Source: Erysipelotrichaceae bacterium
GTDB lineage: Bacteria > Bacillota_I > Bacilli_A > Erysipelotrichales > Erysipelotrichaceae
NCBI GenBank assembly: GCA_009773735.1
Contig: WSYG01000004.1
Location: 65,932-125,835 of the forward strand
Direction: 5' to 3'
DNA length: 59,904 nucleotides
This document shows positions 50,892-59,485 of the stretch, piece after piece. The notes below the pieces were generated by a model. That model worked only from the letters and a program-made list of their open reading frames with translations. It was not told the origin of the DNA and made no database searches. Position numbers and translations under genes: made by a program. Each line of letters opens with the position of its first letter. The first letter of the stretch is position 1.

Positions 50892-52088
50892 ATGATTGAA
50901 GATTATCTTGCTTTAACAGCACTCGGACTTTATCCATCAAAAAAAGAATGGTTTTTTAAATATGGAAAGCAGGGGAATGAATATGAGGCATTACTTAAGC
51001 ATAAAAAATCAAATTTAACCAAGATTGATTTAAAGACCAGTGAAGGTTCTCTTTACTATAACGAAAAATACATTTCAACCATCATGAAGGATTTTTATCA
51101 GACCCAAGATATAGGATTTGAATCCATTAATCACTTCGCAGAAAACTTTATAGAAATCATGATATTTAGTGAAGTTGAAGGAACACTTGAGATAGAAGGC
51201 ATCAAAACTTCCAAACGAAAAATAGAAGAAGTCCTAAAAATTAAATCAGACCTAAGTTCTAAAGAGCAGATCATCGTTAATATGAAAAAAGGAATAGATT
51301 ACATTTTTGAACATGATATTACTGAAGCTAACCTGTATGAACTTTACATGATTTTATCTGAACATAGTTTAACTGAAGATGAGAAGATCGAATCTGGATA
51401 TTATCGTCAAAACGGTGTTGACATCATTGGAAAATATGGCGAAGTAAGTGATCGAGGTGTTGATGCGAAGCATCTGACACAGTGGATGAATGAATTCATA
51501 TCATTTATTCAAAAACAATTAGAGTCATTAAATTCTTTGACCTATTTGATGCCTCAACTCATCCATTACTATATGATCACACTTCACCCTTATTATGATT
51601 TTAATGGAAGAATGGCGAGAATGTTGGCCTACTGGTACATCCTCAAATGTCCCTTTATAAAAAACAAGATGCCTATTTTTAGTGAAGCCATCAACTATAA
51701 TGCTAAAACCAAAGCGCTTTACTATAAAGCCATTGAAGACGCTAGAGAAGATGATAATGACCTAACCTTTTTCTTTGATACGATGTTTGACTTAGGTAAA
51801 AAGTTCTTAAATGTGTATTTGAAACTCGATGCGTTAGAGTCAAAAACAAGAAGAACCATGAATCCTTTGACAAAAAGCGAATTGAATACATTGAAATCAA
51901 TTCTTTTGTACATCAATGAAAAGGATTTTTTCACCTGGGAAGATGTTTCTTTTGTTGATAAAGAACAATATACCAAACAGTATTATCTAAAACTACTAAA
52001 TTCACTGGTAGATAAAGATGTTCTACTGAAGAATATCAAAGGTAAAATCTACTATTTCCAAGTTAAGGAACAAGTTGAAACTTTTTAA
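50892..52088 (+). CDS. Fic-family protein with C-terminal winged-helix region
   Basis: 398 residues. The Fic active-site motif reads H-P-Y-Y-D-F-N-G-R-M-A-R near residue 232, with Phe where the usual motif H-x-F-x-D-G-N-G-R has the first Gly. The catalytic His and the N-G-R are kept. An upstream S-E-V-E-G-T-L (about residue 94) resembles the inhibitory helix. The C-terminal 85 residues look like a winged helix, so it may bind the repeats before its own gene. By family it would AMPylate a protein. GAGGAG precedes the ATG. Accessory insert between yabE and rnmV; AT-rich. Confidence 0.85.
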   Translation: MIEDYLALTALGLYPSKKEWFFKYGKQGNEYEALLKHKKSNLTKIDLKTSEGSLYYNEKYISTIMKDFYQTQDIGFESINHFAENFIEIMIFSEVEGTLEIEGIKTSKRKIEEVLKIKSDLSSKEQIIVNMKKGIDYIFEHDITEANLYELYMILSEHSLTEDEKIESGYYRQNGVDIIGKYGEVSDRGVDAKHLTQWMNEFISFIQKQLESLNSLTYLMPQLIHYYMITLHPYYDFNGRMARMLAYWYILKCPFIKNKMPIFSEAINYNAKTKALYYKAIEDAREDDNDLTFFFDTMFDLGKKFLNVYLKLDALESKTRRTMNPLTKSELNTLKSILLYINEKDFFTWEDVSFVDKEQYTKQYYLKLLNSLVDKDVLLKNIKGKIYYFQVKEQVETF

Positions 52089-52095
52089 ACGATCC

Positions 52096-52209
52096 ATGAT
52101 AATAAAAGAACTGATCGTTGTGGAAGGAATCCATGACCTTAATAAACTAAACACCAGGGTTGTCAAGCGACTTGATTTGTCAGAAGAACTCAAAAAGGAC
52201 AACATATGA
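52096..52209 (+). pseudogene. Truncated copy of rnmV
   Basis: A 37-codon frame begins M-I-I-K-E-L-I-V-V-E-G-I-H-D-L-N-K-L, nearly identical to the first 18 residues of RnmV at 53250, then continues with a different tail that contains L-D-L-S-E-E-L (compare M-H-L-S-E-D-V-L in RnmV). Bases 52105-52151 repeat 53259-53305 exactly (47 of 47). The frame ends overlapping the lipoprotein start. The Toprim domain is missing, so it cannot be functional. Confidence 0.8.
52105..52151 (+). repeat. 47-bp direct repeat, copy 1 (in the rnmV fragment)
   Basis: Identical to 53259-53305, 1154 bp downstream. The two copies flank the lipoprotein gene. Confidence 0.95.
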
Positions 52210-53192
52210 GAAAATCACTCTTAGTCTTGTTGATGACTGGTTTAACATTGATCGTTTTAGGGGGTTGCAGTGTAAGCATCAGCAATGAACAACTTGAAAA
52301 AGACATCTTGTCTTTAGCTAGTCTAGACCATATTTCTAAAGTTAATAACATGACCATCATTGATAAAACCAGTGATAATGATAGTCTCACCTATACACTG
52401 AGCACCTCCCTTGAATCGATCAACTTTACAACGACTGCAAACATAAAATTGGTGTATGTTAAAACCAAAGGCAAATGGGGTGTGTTGAACTATAATGTTG
52501 ATTTTGTTAACGTATCTCCAAAAGCTAAATTAAATTTGGACAGCAAGATGGAAAAAGCAATCCATGATGTTAGTACTGGTTTTTTTGAATATGTTGAAGG
52601 GAAGTCTAAATCAACCATTTCTTTGGTTTCAATGACTTTATCCTCTAGCACTCTGTTTGGAACGGGAATAATAGTTATTGGGGAGAATTATGAAGATGAG
52701 TTCCTAACAATGGATGCCCAATACACATTGAAAGCAACTTACATGACCCCTAATGGATGGACATATGAACTTGTGGATTGGATTTACCATGATTCTATGA
52801 AGTGGACGGGTACTTATGACATTCACTGGACCAAAGAGGTACCAGGTTTTCCAGAAGAAGGATTGAATACTTTTTACAAATTGGGGACGGATCTTATCAA
52901 CCTTCAACTTTCAGGGGAATGTCGTATTACGCGTAGAATGGGTCAATCAGACAATGATATCCAAGAAAACACGCTTCAGATCAGCTTCGATTATGAAGGA
53001 ACTCATCTATCGGGGCAACCAACCTTTGAAAGAATAACGAATCGGTTATTCTTTCAAGACCCCATTAATCATGACTCTCTGTTGGTACTGGTATATAATC
53101 CTTTTCATGTCATTGTTGAAGGTTACGATCCAACGAATTACTTCTATGGTTCCTCGCCTTCTTTGGAATCAGTCATGACAAGAAGACCTTAA
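52206..53192 (+). CDS. Lipoprotein, family LP (member 4)
   Basis: 328 residues. Lipobox L-G-G-C (Cys21). Family signature A-T-Y-M-T-P-N-G-W-T-Y-E-L-V-D-W then W-T-G-T-Y-D-I-H-W (about residues 180-215) and L-S-G-E-C-R-I-T-R. It resembles members 2 and 3 most. AAAAAGGA precedes the ATG. It is bracketed by a truncated and an intact rnmV, which suggests it entered by a duplication-insertion event. Function unknown. Confidence 0.78.
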   Translation: MRKSLLVLLMTGLTLIVLGGCSVSISNEQLEKDILSLASLDHISKVNNMTIIDKTSDNDSLTYTLSTSLESINFTTTANIKLVYVKTKGKWGVLNYNVDFVNVSPKAKLNLDSKMEKAIHDVSTGFFEYVEGKSKSTISLVSMTLSSSTLFGTGIIVIGENYEDEFLTMDAQYTLKATYMTPNGWTYELVDWIYHDSMKWTGTYDIHWTKEVPGFPEEGLNTFYKLGTDLINLQLSGECRITRRMGQSDNDIQENTLQISFDYEGTHLSGQPTFERITNRLFFQDPINHDSLLVLVYNPFHVIVEGYDPTNYFYGSSPSLESVMTRRP

Positions 53193-53208
53193 CTGACATA
53201 TTATTACC

Positions 53209-53240
53209 AAAGGTAACCAAAAGGGTCGCCTTTATTTTAT
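53209..53240 (+). terminator. Weak terminator between lipoprotein 4 and rnmV
   Basis: AAAGG ... ACC / GGT ... CCTTT interrupted stem followed by a T-rich tail that runs into the rnmV -10 box. Confidence 0.6.
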
Positions 53241-53252
53241 AATGAACCTATG
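53238..53252 (+). promoter_or_regulatory. rnmV -10 box (leaderless arrangement)
   Basis: TATAAT at 53238-53243 is followed by six bases and the rnmV ATG at 53250. Confidence 0.6.
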
Positions 53253-53789
53253 AAAATCAAAGAACTGATCGTTGTGGAAGGAATCCATGACCTTAATAAA
53301 CTAAAGACTGTGATTGATGCTGAAATCATCATTACTCATGGAATGCATTTATCAGAAGATGTTTTAAACGCGATCAAAGAAAACAGTGAGACAAGAGGGG
53401 TCATCGTTTTTACAGACCCAGATACACCAGGTGATTTGATTCGTCAAAAGATCTCAGAAGCATGTCCATTGGTCAAACATGCTCATCTTAAAAGTAAAGA
53501 TGCTCGTTATAAACACAAGGTTGGGATTGAACATGCTTCCTCAGAAACTATTCTGCACGCTTTGAACAATCTTTATACCCTCAATGAATTTACCAGTGAT
53601 CTTACCTTCAGTGATTTATATGAACTTGGATTAAGTGGTCATCCAAATTCTTCAGCACTTAGAAATAAAGTTGCGCAGCACTTTCACTTAAGCGATGTCA
53701 ACACTAAAAAGCTCTATGCACGTCTTTGCGCATTAGGGATCCAAAAAGTCCAACTTAAAGACATCATTATCTCTAAAAGGATTGACTAA
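53250..53789 (+). CDS. rnmV: Ribonuclease M5
   Basis: 179 residues, usual RNase M5 length. Toprim domain with V-V-E-G-I-H-D (8-14) and the metal motif F-T-D-P-D-T-P-G-D (about 53-61). It matures 5S rRNA. No Shine-Dalgarno; the -10 box ends six bases before the ATG. In B. subtilis rsmA follows directly; here a purine permease lies between. Its last codons overlap the -35 box of the permease promoter. Confidence 0.94.
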   Translation: MKIKELIVVEGIHDLNKLKTVIDAEIIITHGMHLSEDVLNAIKENSETRGVIVFTDPDTPGDLIRQKISEACPLVKHAHLKSKDARYKHKVGIEHASSETILHALNNLYTLNEFTSDLTFSDLYELGLSGHPNSSALRNKVAQHFHLSDVNTKKLYARLCALGIQKVQLKDIIISKRID

Positions 53790-53810
53790 AAGGTCATCAT
53801 TTTATATACT
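53782..53810 (+). promoter_or_regulatory. Promoter of the riboswitch-permease unit
   Basis: TTGACT (53782-53787), 17-bp spacer, TATACT (53805-53810). Confidence 0.82.
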
Positions 53811-53828
53811 GAAACAGTATTAATATTG

Positions 53829-53965
53829 ACCAACGATATAATCTCTCTAATATGGTGAGGGAGTCTCTACAGGGTTACCGTAAACGACCCTACTACTGTG
53901 GTTAGAAAAACGATCAATAAAGACACTTTTAGTGTTCATTGAGTCGGTTTCTCCCGACTTTTTTT
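53829..53965 (+). promoter_or_regulatory. Purine riboswitch (guanine/hypoxanthine type) with terminator
   Basis: The aptamer at 53829-53901 has the conserved ATATAATC, TAATATGG, GGGAGTCTCTAC core, a P3 arm around CCGTAAACG, and the closing ACTAC. The base at the specificity position reads C (ACT as in the xpt aptamer), pointing to guanine rather than adenine. The terminator AGTCGG-TTTCTC-CCGACT plus T run is at 53942-53965. It should switch off the permease when purine is abundant. Confidence 0.93.
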
Positions 53966-54010
53966 ATTTGTTAGTTAATATTAAATACGGAAAGAAAAAA
54001 GGAGAAAGAA

Positions 54011-55390
54011 ATGGAAAAGTTTTTCAAGCTTAAGCATTATGGTACCAATGTCCGCACTGAAATCATCGCTGGTTTTACAACCTTCTTTACGATGGCGTAC
54101 ATTCTGATCGTCAACCCGAATATCTTAGGTAATACTGGTTTGGACAAAGGCGCATTATTCTTGGCTACCGTCTTCGCATCTGCGATCGGAACCTTGGTTA
54201 TGGGATTATTCGCAAATGTTCCTTACGCTTTGGCGCCGGGGATGGGCCTCAATGCCTTCTTTACGTTCGTTGTTGTATTTGGCTTAGGGTTTACTCCGTA
54301 TGAAGCCCTGGCTATGGTTTTTGTATGTGGTTTGATCAATATTTTGATTACAGTTACCCGCATTCGTAAACACATCGTTAAATCGATTCCTGTGTCTTTA
54401 CAGCATGCGATTGGTGGCGGTATTGGTTTATTCATTGCCTTCATTGGTTTCAATGATGCCAAAATGTTATTACTAGCTCCTTTCAATGAATTTGGAACAG
54501 GCTATACTGAACTCTTAGCGTTCAAATCAGCTCCACAAGTATTGTTCATTATCGGTTTGATCCTTTGTGTTGTATTGATGGCTAAAAAAGTCAAAGGTGC
54601 TATGTTGATTGCTATTGTCTTAACGACATTGATTGGTATTCCTTTAAAAGTCGTTAATATTTCAGCTGCTAGTTTGGATACCTCATCCATCGGGGCTGCA
54701 TTCACCGCATTAGGCGGTATCTTTGGTAAAGCTGTTACAGAAGGCTTACCTTCATTATTCGCCAATACTGCACGCATACCGGTTGTCTTGACCACTATTT
54801 TTGCGTTTAGCTTATCAGATACTTTTGATACCATCGGAACCTTCATTGGGACTGGTCGTCGTTCAGGTATCTTCAGTAAAGAAGATGAATATGCGTTAGA
54901 AAACGGTAAAGGCTTCTCAAGCCGTATGGATAAAGCGTTGTTTGCGGATTCCATCGCGACTTCAGTTGGGGCATTACTGGGTACTTCTAATACAACGACT
55001 TATATCGAATCTGCAGCTGGGATCGAAGAAGGCGGACGTACTGGTTTAACAGCTGTTACTGTCGCAGTCTTATTCTTGGTTTCGATCGTTGCCGCACCGT
55101 TTGTTGGTTTGGTTCCTGCTTCCGCAACTGGACCTGTTCTAGTCATCATTGGGGTCTTAATGGCTTCATCGTTTGCGGATATCAACTGGTCTGATTTCTC
55201 AGAAGCTGTTCCTGCTTTCTTTGCGGCAGTTATGATGGCTTTTGCTTATAACATTACTGTTGGGATCGCCTTTGCCTTTATCTCTTACACCATCATTAAA
55301 TTGGTCCAAGGCAAGATCAAAGAAGTTCATCCAATTCTATTGGTTGCGACTTTACTCTTCATCTTGAATTTCGTTCTCTCAGCAATCTAG
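54011..55390 (+). CDS. pbuG: Purine permease, AzgA/PbuG type (NCS2)
   Basis: 459 residues, about 12-13 transmembrane helices. A-G-F-T-T-F-F-T-M-A-Y-I-L near residue 21 and A-P-G-M-G-L-N-A-F-F (about 75-84), with D-T-x-G-T-x-I-G and T-T-Y-I-E-S-A-A-G-I later, are the AzgA-like signature for hypoxanthine/guanine/adenine uptake. The guanine-type riboswitch in front supports hypoxanthine/guanine. AAAGGAGA precedes the ATG. Confidence 0.92.
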   Translation: MEKFFKLKHYGTNVRTEIIAGFTTFFTMAYILIVNPNILGNTGLDKGALFLATVFASAIGTLVMGLFANVPYALAPGMGLNAFFTFVVVFGLGFTPYEALAMVFVCGLINILITVTRIRKHIVKSIPVSLQHAIGGGIGLFIAFIGFNDAKMLLLAPFNEFGTGYTELLAFKSAPQVLFIIGLILCVVLMAKKVKGAMLIAIVLTTLIGIPLKVVNISAASLDTSSIGAAFTALGGIFGKAVTEGLPSLFANTARIPVVLTTIFAFSLSDTFDTIGTFIGTGRRSGIFSKEDEYALENGKGFSSRMDKALFADSIATSVGALLGTSNTTTYIESAAGIEEGGRTGLTAVTVAVLFLVSIVAAPFVGLVPASATGPVLVIIGVLMASSFADINWSDFSEAVPAFFAAVMMAFAYNITVGIAFAFISYTIIKLVQGKIKEVHPILLVATLLFILNFVLSAI

Positions 55391-55407
55391 TACAATTATA
55401 TTCAACT

Positions 55408-55435
55408 AAAACGGAAACTTCGGTTTCCGTTTTTT
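55408..55435 (+). terminator. Terminator after pbuG
   Basis: AAAACGGAAAC-TTCG-GTTTCCGTTTT followed by T. Confidence 0.92.
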
Positions 55436-55449
55436 AATGCCTTAAATGG

Positions 55450-55468
55450 TATAATAAATGTGCTTATG
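55450..55468 (+). promoter_or_regulatory. rsmA -10 box (near-leaderless)
   Basis: TATAAT at 55450-55455; the rsmA ATG is ten bases further at 55466, with GTG at 55460 also in frame. No Shine-Dalgarno. Confidence 0.55.
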
Positions 55469-56281
55469 ACCAAAAACATCAGTACACATCGTGAAACATC
55501 ACGTCAACTTAAAGAAAACAACCTACATGCCAAGAAGAAATTCGGGCAGAATTTTATCATCGATACTTCTGTGGTAGAAAAAATCGCACGTTTAAGTCAA
55601 GCTGAACATCAAATCGTCATCGAAGTAGGTCCAGGACTTGGCGCATTGACCCAGCAATTGGCTTTGGTAGCGGATAAAGTGATCGCCTATGAGATAGATA
55701 GAGACTGTGTAAAACTGCTTCATGAGAGCTTTAGTGACGCCAATGTCGAAATCATTCAGCAAGATTTCTTAACGGTCACATCAGAAGACGTACTAAAAAC
55801 AGGGGCGAAGGTCTTGGTTGGTAACTTACCTTACTACATCACCACGCCCATTCTTTTTCATGTGTTAGAAGAACTGACTTCCATCAAAATCATCACCATC
55901 ATGGTTCAAAAAGAAGTGGCTGATCGTTTCAATGCGAAACCTTCAACCAAAGACTACAATGCCTTATCTGTCATCATCCAAACCTTATGTGACGTTAAAA
56001 CCATCATGAAGGTCAAACCACATTGCTTTCTACCTCAACCCAATGTTGATTCTTCGGTGGTTCAATTGATCAGAAAAGAATCCAGCCAAAATCTTAAACC
56101 GTTCTTTGATTTCGTTAAACTGGCTTTTACTCAACGTCGTAAAACCTTAACCAACAACTTAAAATCGATCCCGAATATCGAAGATCACCTATTGGCGCTT
56201 AACCATCGCATCGATATACGCGCAGAAGCCATTGATCCATCTCAATGGTGGGAACTTTATACGAGGATCTATGAAAATTAA
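55466..56281 (+). CDS. rsmA: 16S rRNA dimethyladenosine transferase RsmA (KsgA)
   Basis: 271 residues from ATG 55466 (an in-frame GTG at 55460 adds two). K-K-x-F-G-Q-N-F-I-I-D near 28, SAM motif E-V-G-P-G-L-G-A-L-T, and the catalytic N-L-P-Y-Y-I. It dimethylates A1518 and A1519 of 16S rRNA. The ispE start lies within its last codons. Confidence 0.95.
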   Translation: MTKNISTHRETSRQLKENNLHAKKKFGQNFIIDTSVVEKIARLSQAEHQIVIEVGPGLGALTQQLALVADKVIAYEIDRDCVKLLHESFSDANVEIIQQDFLTVTSEDVLKTGAKVLVGNLPYYITTPILFHVLEELTSIKIITIMVQKEVADRFNAKPSTKDYNALSVIIQTLCDVKTIMKVKPHCFLPQPNVDSSVVQLIRKESSQNLKPFFDFVKLAFTQRRKTLTNNLKSIPNIEDHLLALNHRIDIRAEAIDPSQWWELYTRIYEN

Positions 56282-57110
56282 AGCGTACGCAAAAATAAAT
56301 CTAGGATTGGATGTTTTAAGCAAACGAGAAGATGGTTATCATGAACTGCTTATGGTCATGCTTCCCATTGAACTCTATGATTTGATCGATATCGAACCTT
56401 CAACGCATGCTTTTTTTAGATGTATCCCGCCTTATCGTATCTTACCTGAAAAGAATACTTTACTTAAAGCGGTTGAAGTATGTCGAGAAGCCAGACCATT
56501 TAGTGAACAATTCAGGATCCATCTGCATAAGACGATTCCTTCTCAAGCAGGCTTAGGTGGAGGTAGCAGTGATGCGGCAGCAGTGATCAATTATCTTAAC
56601 GACTACTTTAAATGGAACTTATCGATTCAAGAAAAGATCGAATTGGGACTTAAGGTAGGCGCAGATGTTCCGTTTTGTCTCTTTAATAAACCAGCGATCG
56701 TCAGTGGGATCGGAGAAAAGCTTAGCTTCTTCACAGTTAAAAATCCCATGAGTTTGATTTTGGTTCAACCGCACAAAGGCGTTTCTACAAAGCTTGCCTT
56801 TAAAGATCTGCAGCTCGATAAATGTGATCACCCAGACATCTTAAAGATTGCCAGAGCCTTGGAAACAGGCAATGAGCTACAACTCTATGAACACATGGGC
56901 AACGCTTTAGAAAAAAGAGCCGTAGAAATGGTACCAGAGATCGATATGATCAAAAAAGAACTCTTAGATTATGGTTGTGATCATTCAATGATGACTGGAA
57001 GTGGATCTGTCGTAATGGGTTTCTCACAAGATGAAGCAATCCTACAACGCATCGCTAAAGACTTAAAAGGCCACTATCGTTTCGTTAAGATCACAAAAGT
57101 TCTAGATTGA
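56271..57110 (+). CDS. ispE: 4-diphosphocytidyl-2-C-methyl-D-erythritol kinase
   Basis: 279 residues from ATG 56271 (AGGA precedes; an upstream ATG at 56232 is inside rsmA and adds non-family residues). GHMP kinase: A-Y-A-K-I-N-L-G-L-D-V (N-terminus), ATP loop S-Q-A-G-L-G-G-G-S-S-D-A-A (about 97-109), and M-M-T-G-S-G-S near the end. It shows that isoprenoids are made by the MEP pathway. Overlaps rsmA by 11 bases. Confidence 0.95.
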   Translation: MKIKAYAKINLGLDVLSKREDGYHELLMVMLPIELYDLIDIEPSTHAFFRCIPPYRILPEKNTLLKAVEVCREARPFSEQFRIHLHKTIPSQAGLGGGSSDAAAVINYLNDYFKWNLSIQEKIELGLKVGADVPFCLFNKPAIVSGIGEKLSFFTVKNPMSLILVQPHKGVSTKLAFKDLQLDKCDHPDILKIARALETGNELQLYEHMGNALEKRAVEMVPEIDMIKKELLDYGCDHSMMTGSGSVVMGFSQDEAILQRIAKDLKGHYRFVKITKVLD

Positions 57111-57156
57111 CTTTATTTAAGGTCTGATTTTAGTTAAAATAGAAACGAGGAACCAC

Positions 57157-58515
57157 ATGAGAAATGCGATCGTATTAGCTGCCGGTAAAGGCACACGAAT
57201 GAAGTCGACTTTACCAAAGGTCATGCATAAGATTTTGGGTCAACCGATGATCGGACACGTCATTACCCATTTAAAAGAAGTCAATACCGATAAAAACATC
57301 ATGGTTGTTGGACATGGCGCTGAAATGATCCAAGAATATCTGAAAGATCAGGTTTCTTTTGCGTTACAGTTGGAACAAAAAGGAACGGGTCATGCGGTTA
57401 TGCAGGCCATTGATCAACTGGATCCTAATGGTGATACTGTTTTATTATATGGAGATTGTCCTTGTGTACAAAGTGAAACCATAGAATGGCTCTTTGAATC
57501 CAACAAGGATTTTGATTTGACCGTGCTTACTGCTTTCTTCTTTGATCCTGCCAAATATGGACGTATCGTCAGAGATAAAAAACAACGCGTCAAAAAAATC
57601 GTTGAATTTAAAGACTGCAGTAAAAGCGAGCTCAACATCAAAGAAATCAATACAGGTATCTATTGTTTCAAAAATGAAAAACTGATCAAACACATCAAAG
57701 AATTGAATGACAACAACGCTCAAAATGAATACTACATCACAGACCTCGTTGAGATTTTTATCAACAATGAACTTAAAGTACAAGCCATATCCGTTAAAGA
57801 CAATGATGAAGTCATGGGCATCAATGATCGTCAAGATTTATTGAACGCTCAACGTTGGATCCAAAAACGCATCAACAATGCCTGGATCGATCAAGGCGTG
57901 ACCTTCATCAATCCTTTAGGAACCTATATTTCACTAGAAACAACCTTTGAGGAAGACGTGGTGCTTTATCCCAACATTTATTTAGAAGGTAAAAATCACA
58001 TTAAGCGTGGGACAACCATCTTGCCTGGATCTTTTATCATCAATTCCACGATTGGTGAAAATGTCAAAGTTGACAGTTCACGCATCACAGACAGTATTGT
58101 AGGGAATAATGTTAATATCGGTCCATATTCACATTTAAGAGGACATACTGAAATCGGGGATGGAACCCGTATTGGTAACTTTGTTGAGATGAAAAATGCC
58201 AAGATCGGCAAGAATACGCGCTGTGCCCACTTAACGTATGTTGGTGACGCTGAGGTTGGAGAAGACGTTAACTTTGGTTGTGGTGTGGTTACAGTCAACT
58301 ATGATGGTAAAAATAAATTCCTGACTAAGATTGGTGACCATGCCTTCATTGGTTCCAATGTCAATATGATCGCACCTGTCACCATTGGCACAAACGCTGT
58401 TTTGGCTGCAGGCAGTACGATCGATCATGATGTACCTGATAACGATATGGGTATCGCTCGTGAAAGACAAGTGAATAAACCCGGTTTAGGGTTGAAATAC
58501 ATTCAAAAGAAATAG
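57157..58515 (+). CDS. glmU: Bifunctional N-acetylglucosamine-1-phosphate uridyltransferase/acetyltransferase
   Basis: 452 residues. N-terminal pyrophosphorylase with L-A-A-G-K-G-T-R-M (7-15) and Y-G-D-C-P, then a left-handed beta-helix of hexapeptide repeats (from about 250) with the acetyltransferase His in the Y-S-H-L-R segment. It makes UDP-GlcNAc, evidence for a peptidoglycan wall. GAGGA precedes the ATG. glmU-prs order is as in B. subtilis. Confidence 0.96.
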   Translation: MRNAIVLAAGKGTRMKSTLPKVMHKILGQPMIGHVITHLKEVNTDKNIMVVGHGAEMIQEYLKDQVSFALQLEQKGTGHAVMQAIDQLDPNGDTVLLYGDCPCVQSETIEWLFESNKDFDLTVLTAFFFDPAKYGRIVRDKKQRVKKIVEFKDCSKSELNIKEINTGIYCFKNEKLIKHIKELNDNNAQNEYYITDLVEIFINNELKVQAISVKDNDEVMGINDRQDLLNAQRWIQKRINNAWIDQGVTFINPLGTYISLETTFEEDVVLYPNIYLEGKNHIKRGTTILPGSFIINSTIGENVKVDSSRITDSIVGNNVNIGPYSHLRGHTEIGDGTRIGNFVEMKNAKIGKNTRCAHLTYVGDAEVGEDVNFGCGVVTVNYDGKNKFLTKIGDHAFIGSNVNMIAPVTIGTNAVLAAGSTIDHDVPDNDMGIARERQVNKPGLGLKYIQKK

Positions 58516-58524
58516 GGGAACAAC

Positions 58525-59484
58525 ATGAATAACACGATCATCTTTGCACTATCATCTTCTGTCGATCTCGCTGATGAAATTTGTGTCCATTTAGGCGTTA
58601 AGCGAGGTAAATGTTCGGTTAAGCATTTCTCTGATGGAGAAATCATCGTTGAACCAGAGGAAACCGTACGCGGTAAACATGTCTTCTTGATTCAATCGAC
58701 TTGTGCTCCAGTTTCTGAGACATTAATGGAAGTACTGGTTGCATTAGATGCCCTTAAAAGAGCTTCAGCAGAATATATTACCGTAGTTATGCCATATTAT
58801 GGTTATGCCAGACAAGACCGTAAGGCAAGACCTAGACAGCCTATTACAGCCAAATTGGTTGCGGACTTATTACAAGTTGCTGGAGCTGATCGTATCATCA
58901 CACTTGATCTACATGCCCCACAGATCCAAGGATTCTTCAATATCCCTATTGATGATTTAACTGCTGTAGCCATGATTGGTCAATACTTTAGAACAAAGAA
59001 ATTCAACGAAGAAGTGGTTATCGTATCACCAGATCACGGTGGTGCAACACGTGCTAGAAATCTCTCAGAATACATCGACAACAGTACCATCGCCATCATC
59101 GATAAGAGAAGGACCTCACCTAATGTTGCGGAAGCTCTCAACTTGATTGGGGATGTCAATGGAAAGATTGCGATCATCATCGATGATATCGTAGATACAG
59201 GCGGATCATTATTAGGCGGAGTCGATATGTTGTATAAGAATGGTGCCAAAGATGTATATTGTGCCTGTTCGCACGGAATTCTCTCTGGTGCAGCGCTTCA
59301 ACGCATCCGTGAATCCAGGATCAGAGAATTGGTGGTCACCAACTCGATACCTTTAGATGATCTCAAAAAAGCTGAACCTAAGATCAAACAAATCTCTATT
59401 GCTTATATGTTGGCCAAAACCATTCAAGCCATTCAACACCACACCTCTGTTTCAGAGATCTATAACCTCTTTAACGACAAATAA
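58525..59484 (+). CDS. prs: Ribose-phosphate pyrophosphokinase
   Basis: 319 residues. F-S-D-G-E-I (about 33-38), Y-G-Y-A-R-Q-D-R-K, D-L-H-A-P-Q-I-Q-G-F-F and the PRPP loop I-I-D-D-I-V-D-T-G-G-S are intact. It makes PRPP for purine, pyrimidine and NAD synthesis. It begins nine bases after glmU with GGGGA as binding site. In B. subtilis ctc and pth come next; here a SemiSWEET gene follows. Confidence 0.97.
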   Translation: MNNTIIFALSSSVDLADEICVHLGVKRGKCSVKHFSDGEIIVEPEETVRGKHVFLIQSTCAPVSETLMEVLVALDALKRASAEYITVVMPYYGYARQDRKARPRQPITAKLVADLLQVAGADRIITLDLHAPQIQGFFNIPIDDLTAVAMIGQYFRTKKFNEEVVIVSPDHGGATRARNLSEYIDNSTIAIIDKRRTSPNVAEALNLIGDVNGKIAIIIDDIVDTGGSLLGGVDMLYKNGAKDVYCACSHGILSGAALQRIRESRIRELVVTNSIPLDDLKKAEPKIKQISIAYMLAKTIQAIQHHTSVSEIYNLFNDK

Positions 59485-59485
59485 G

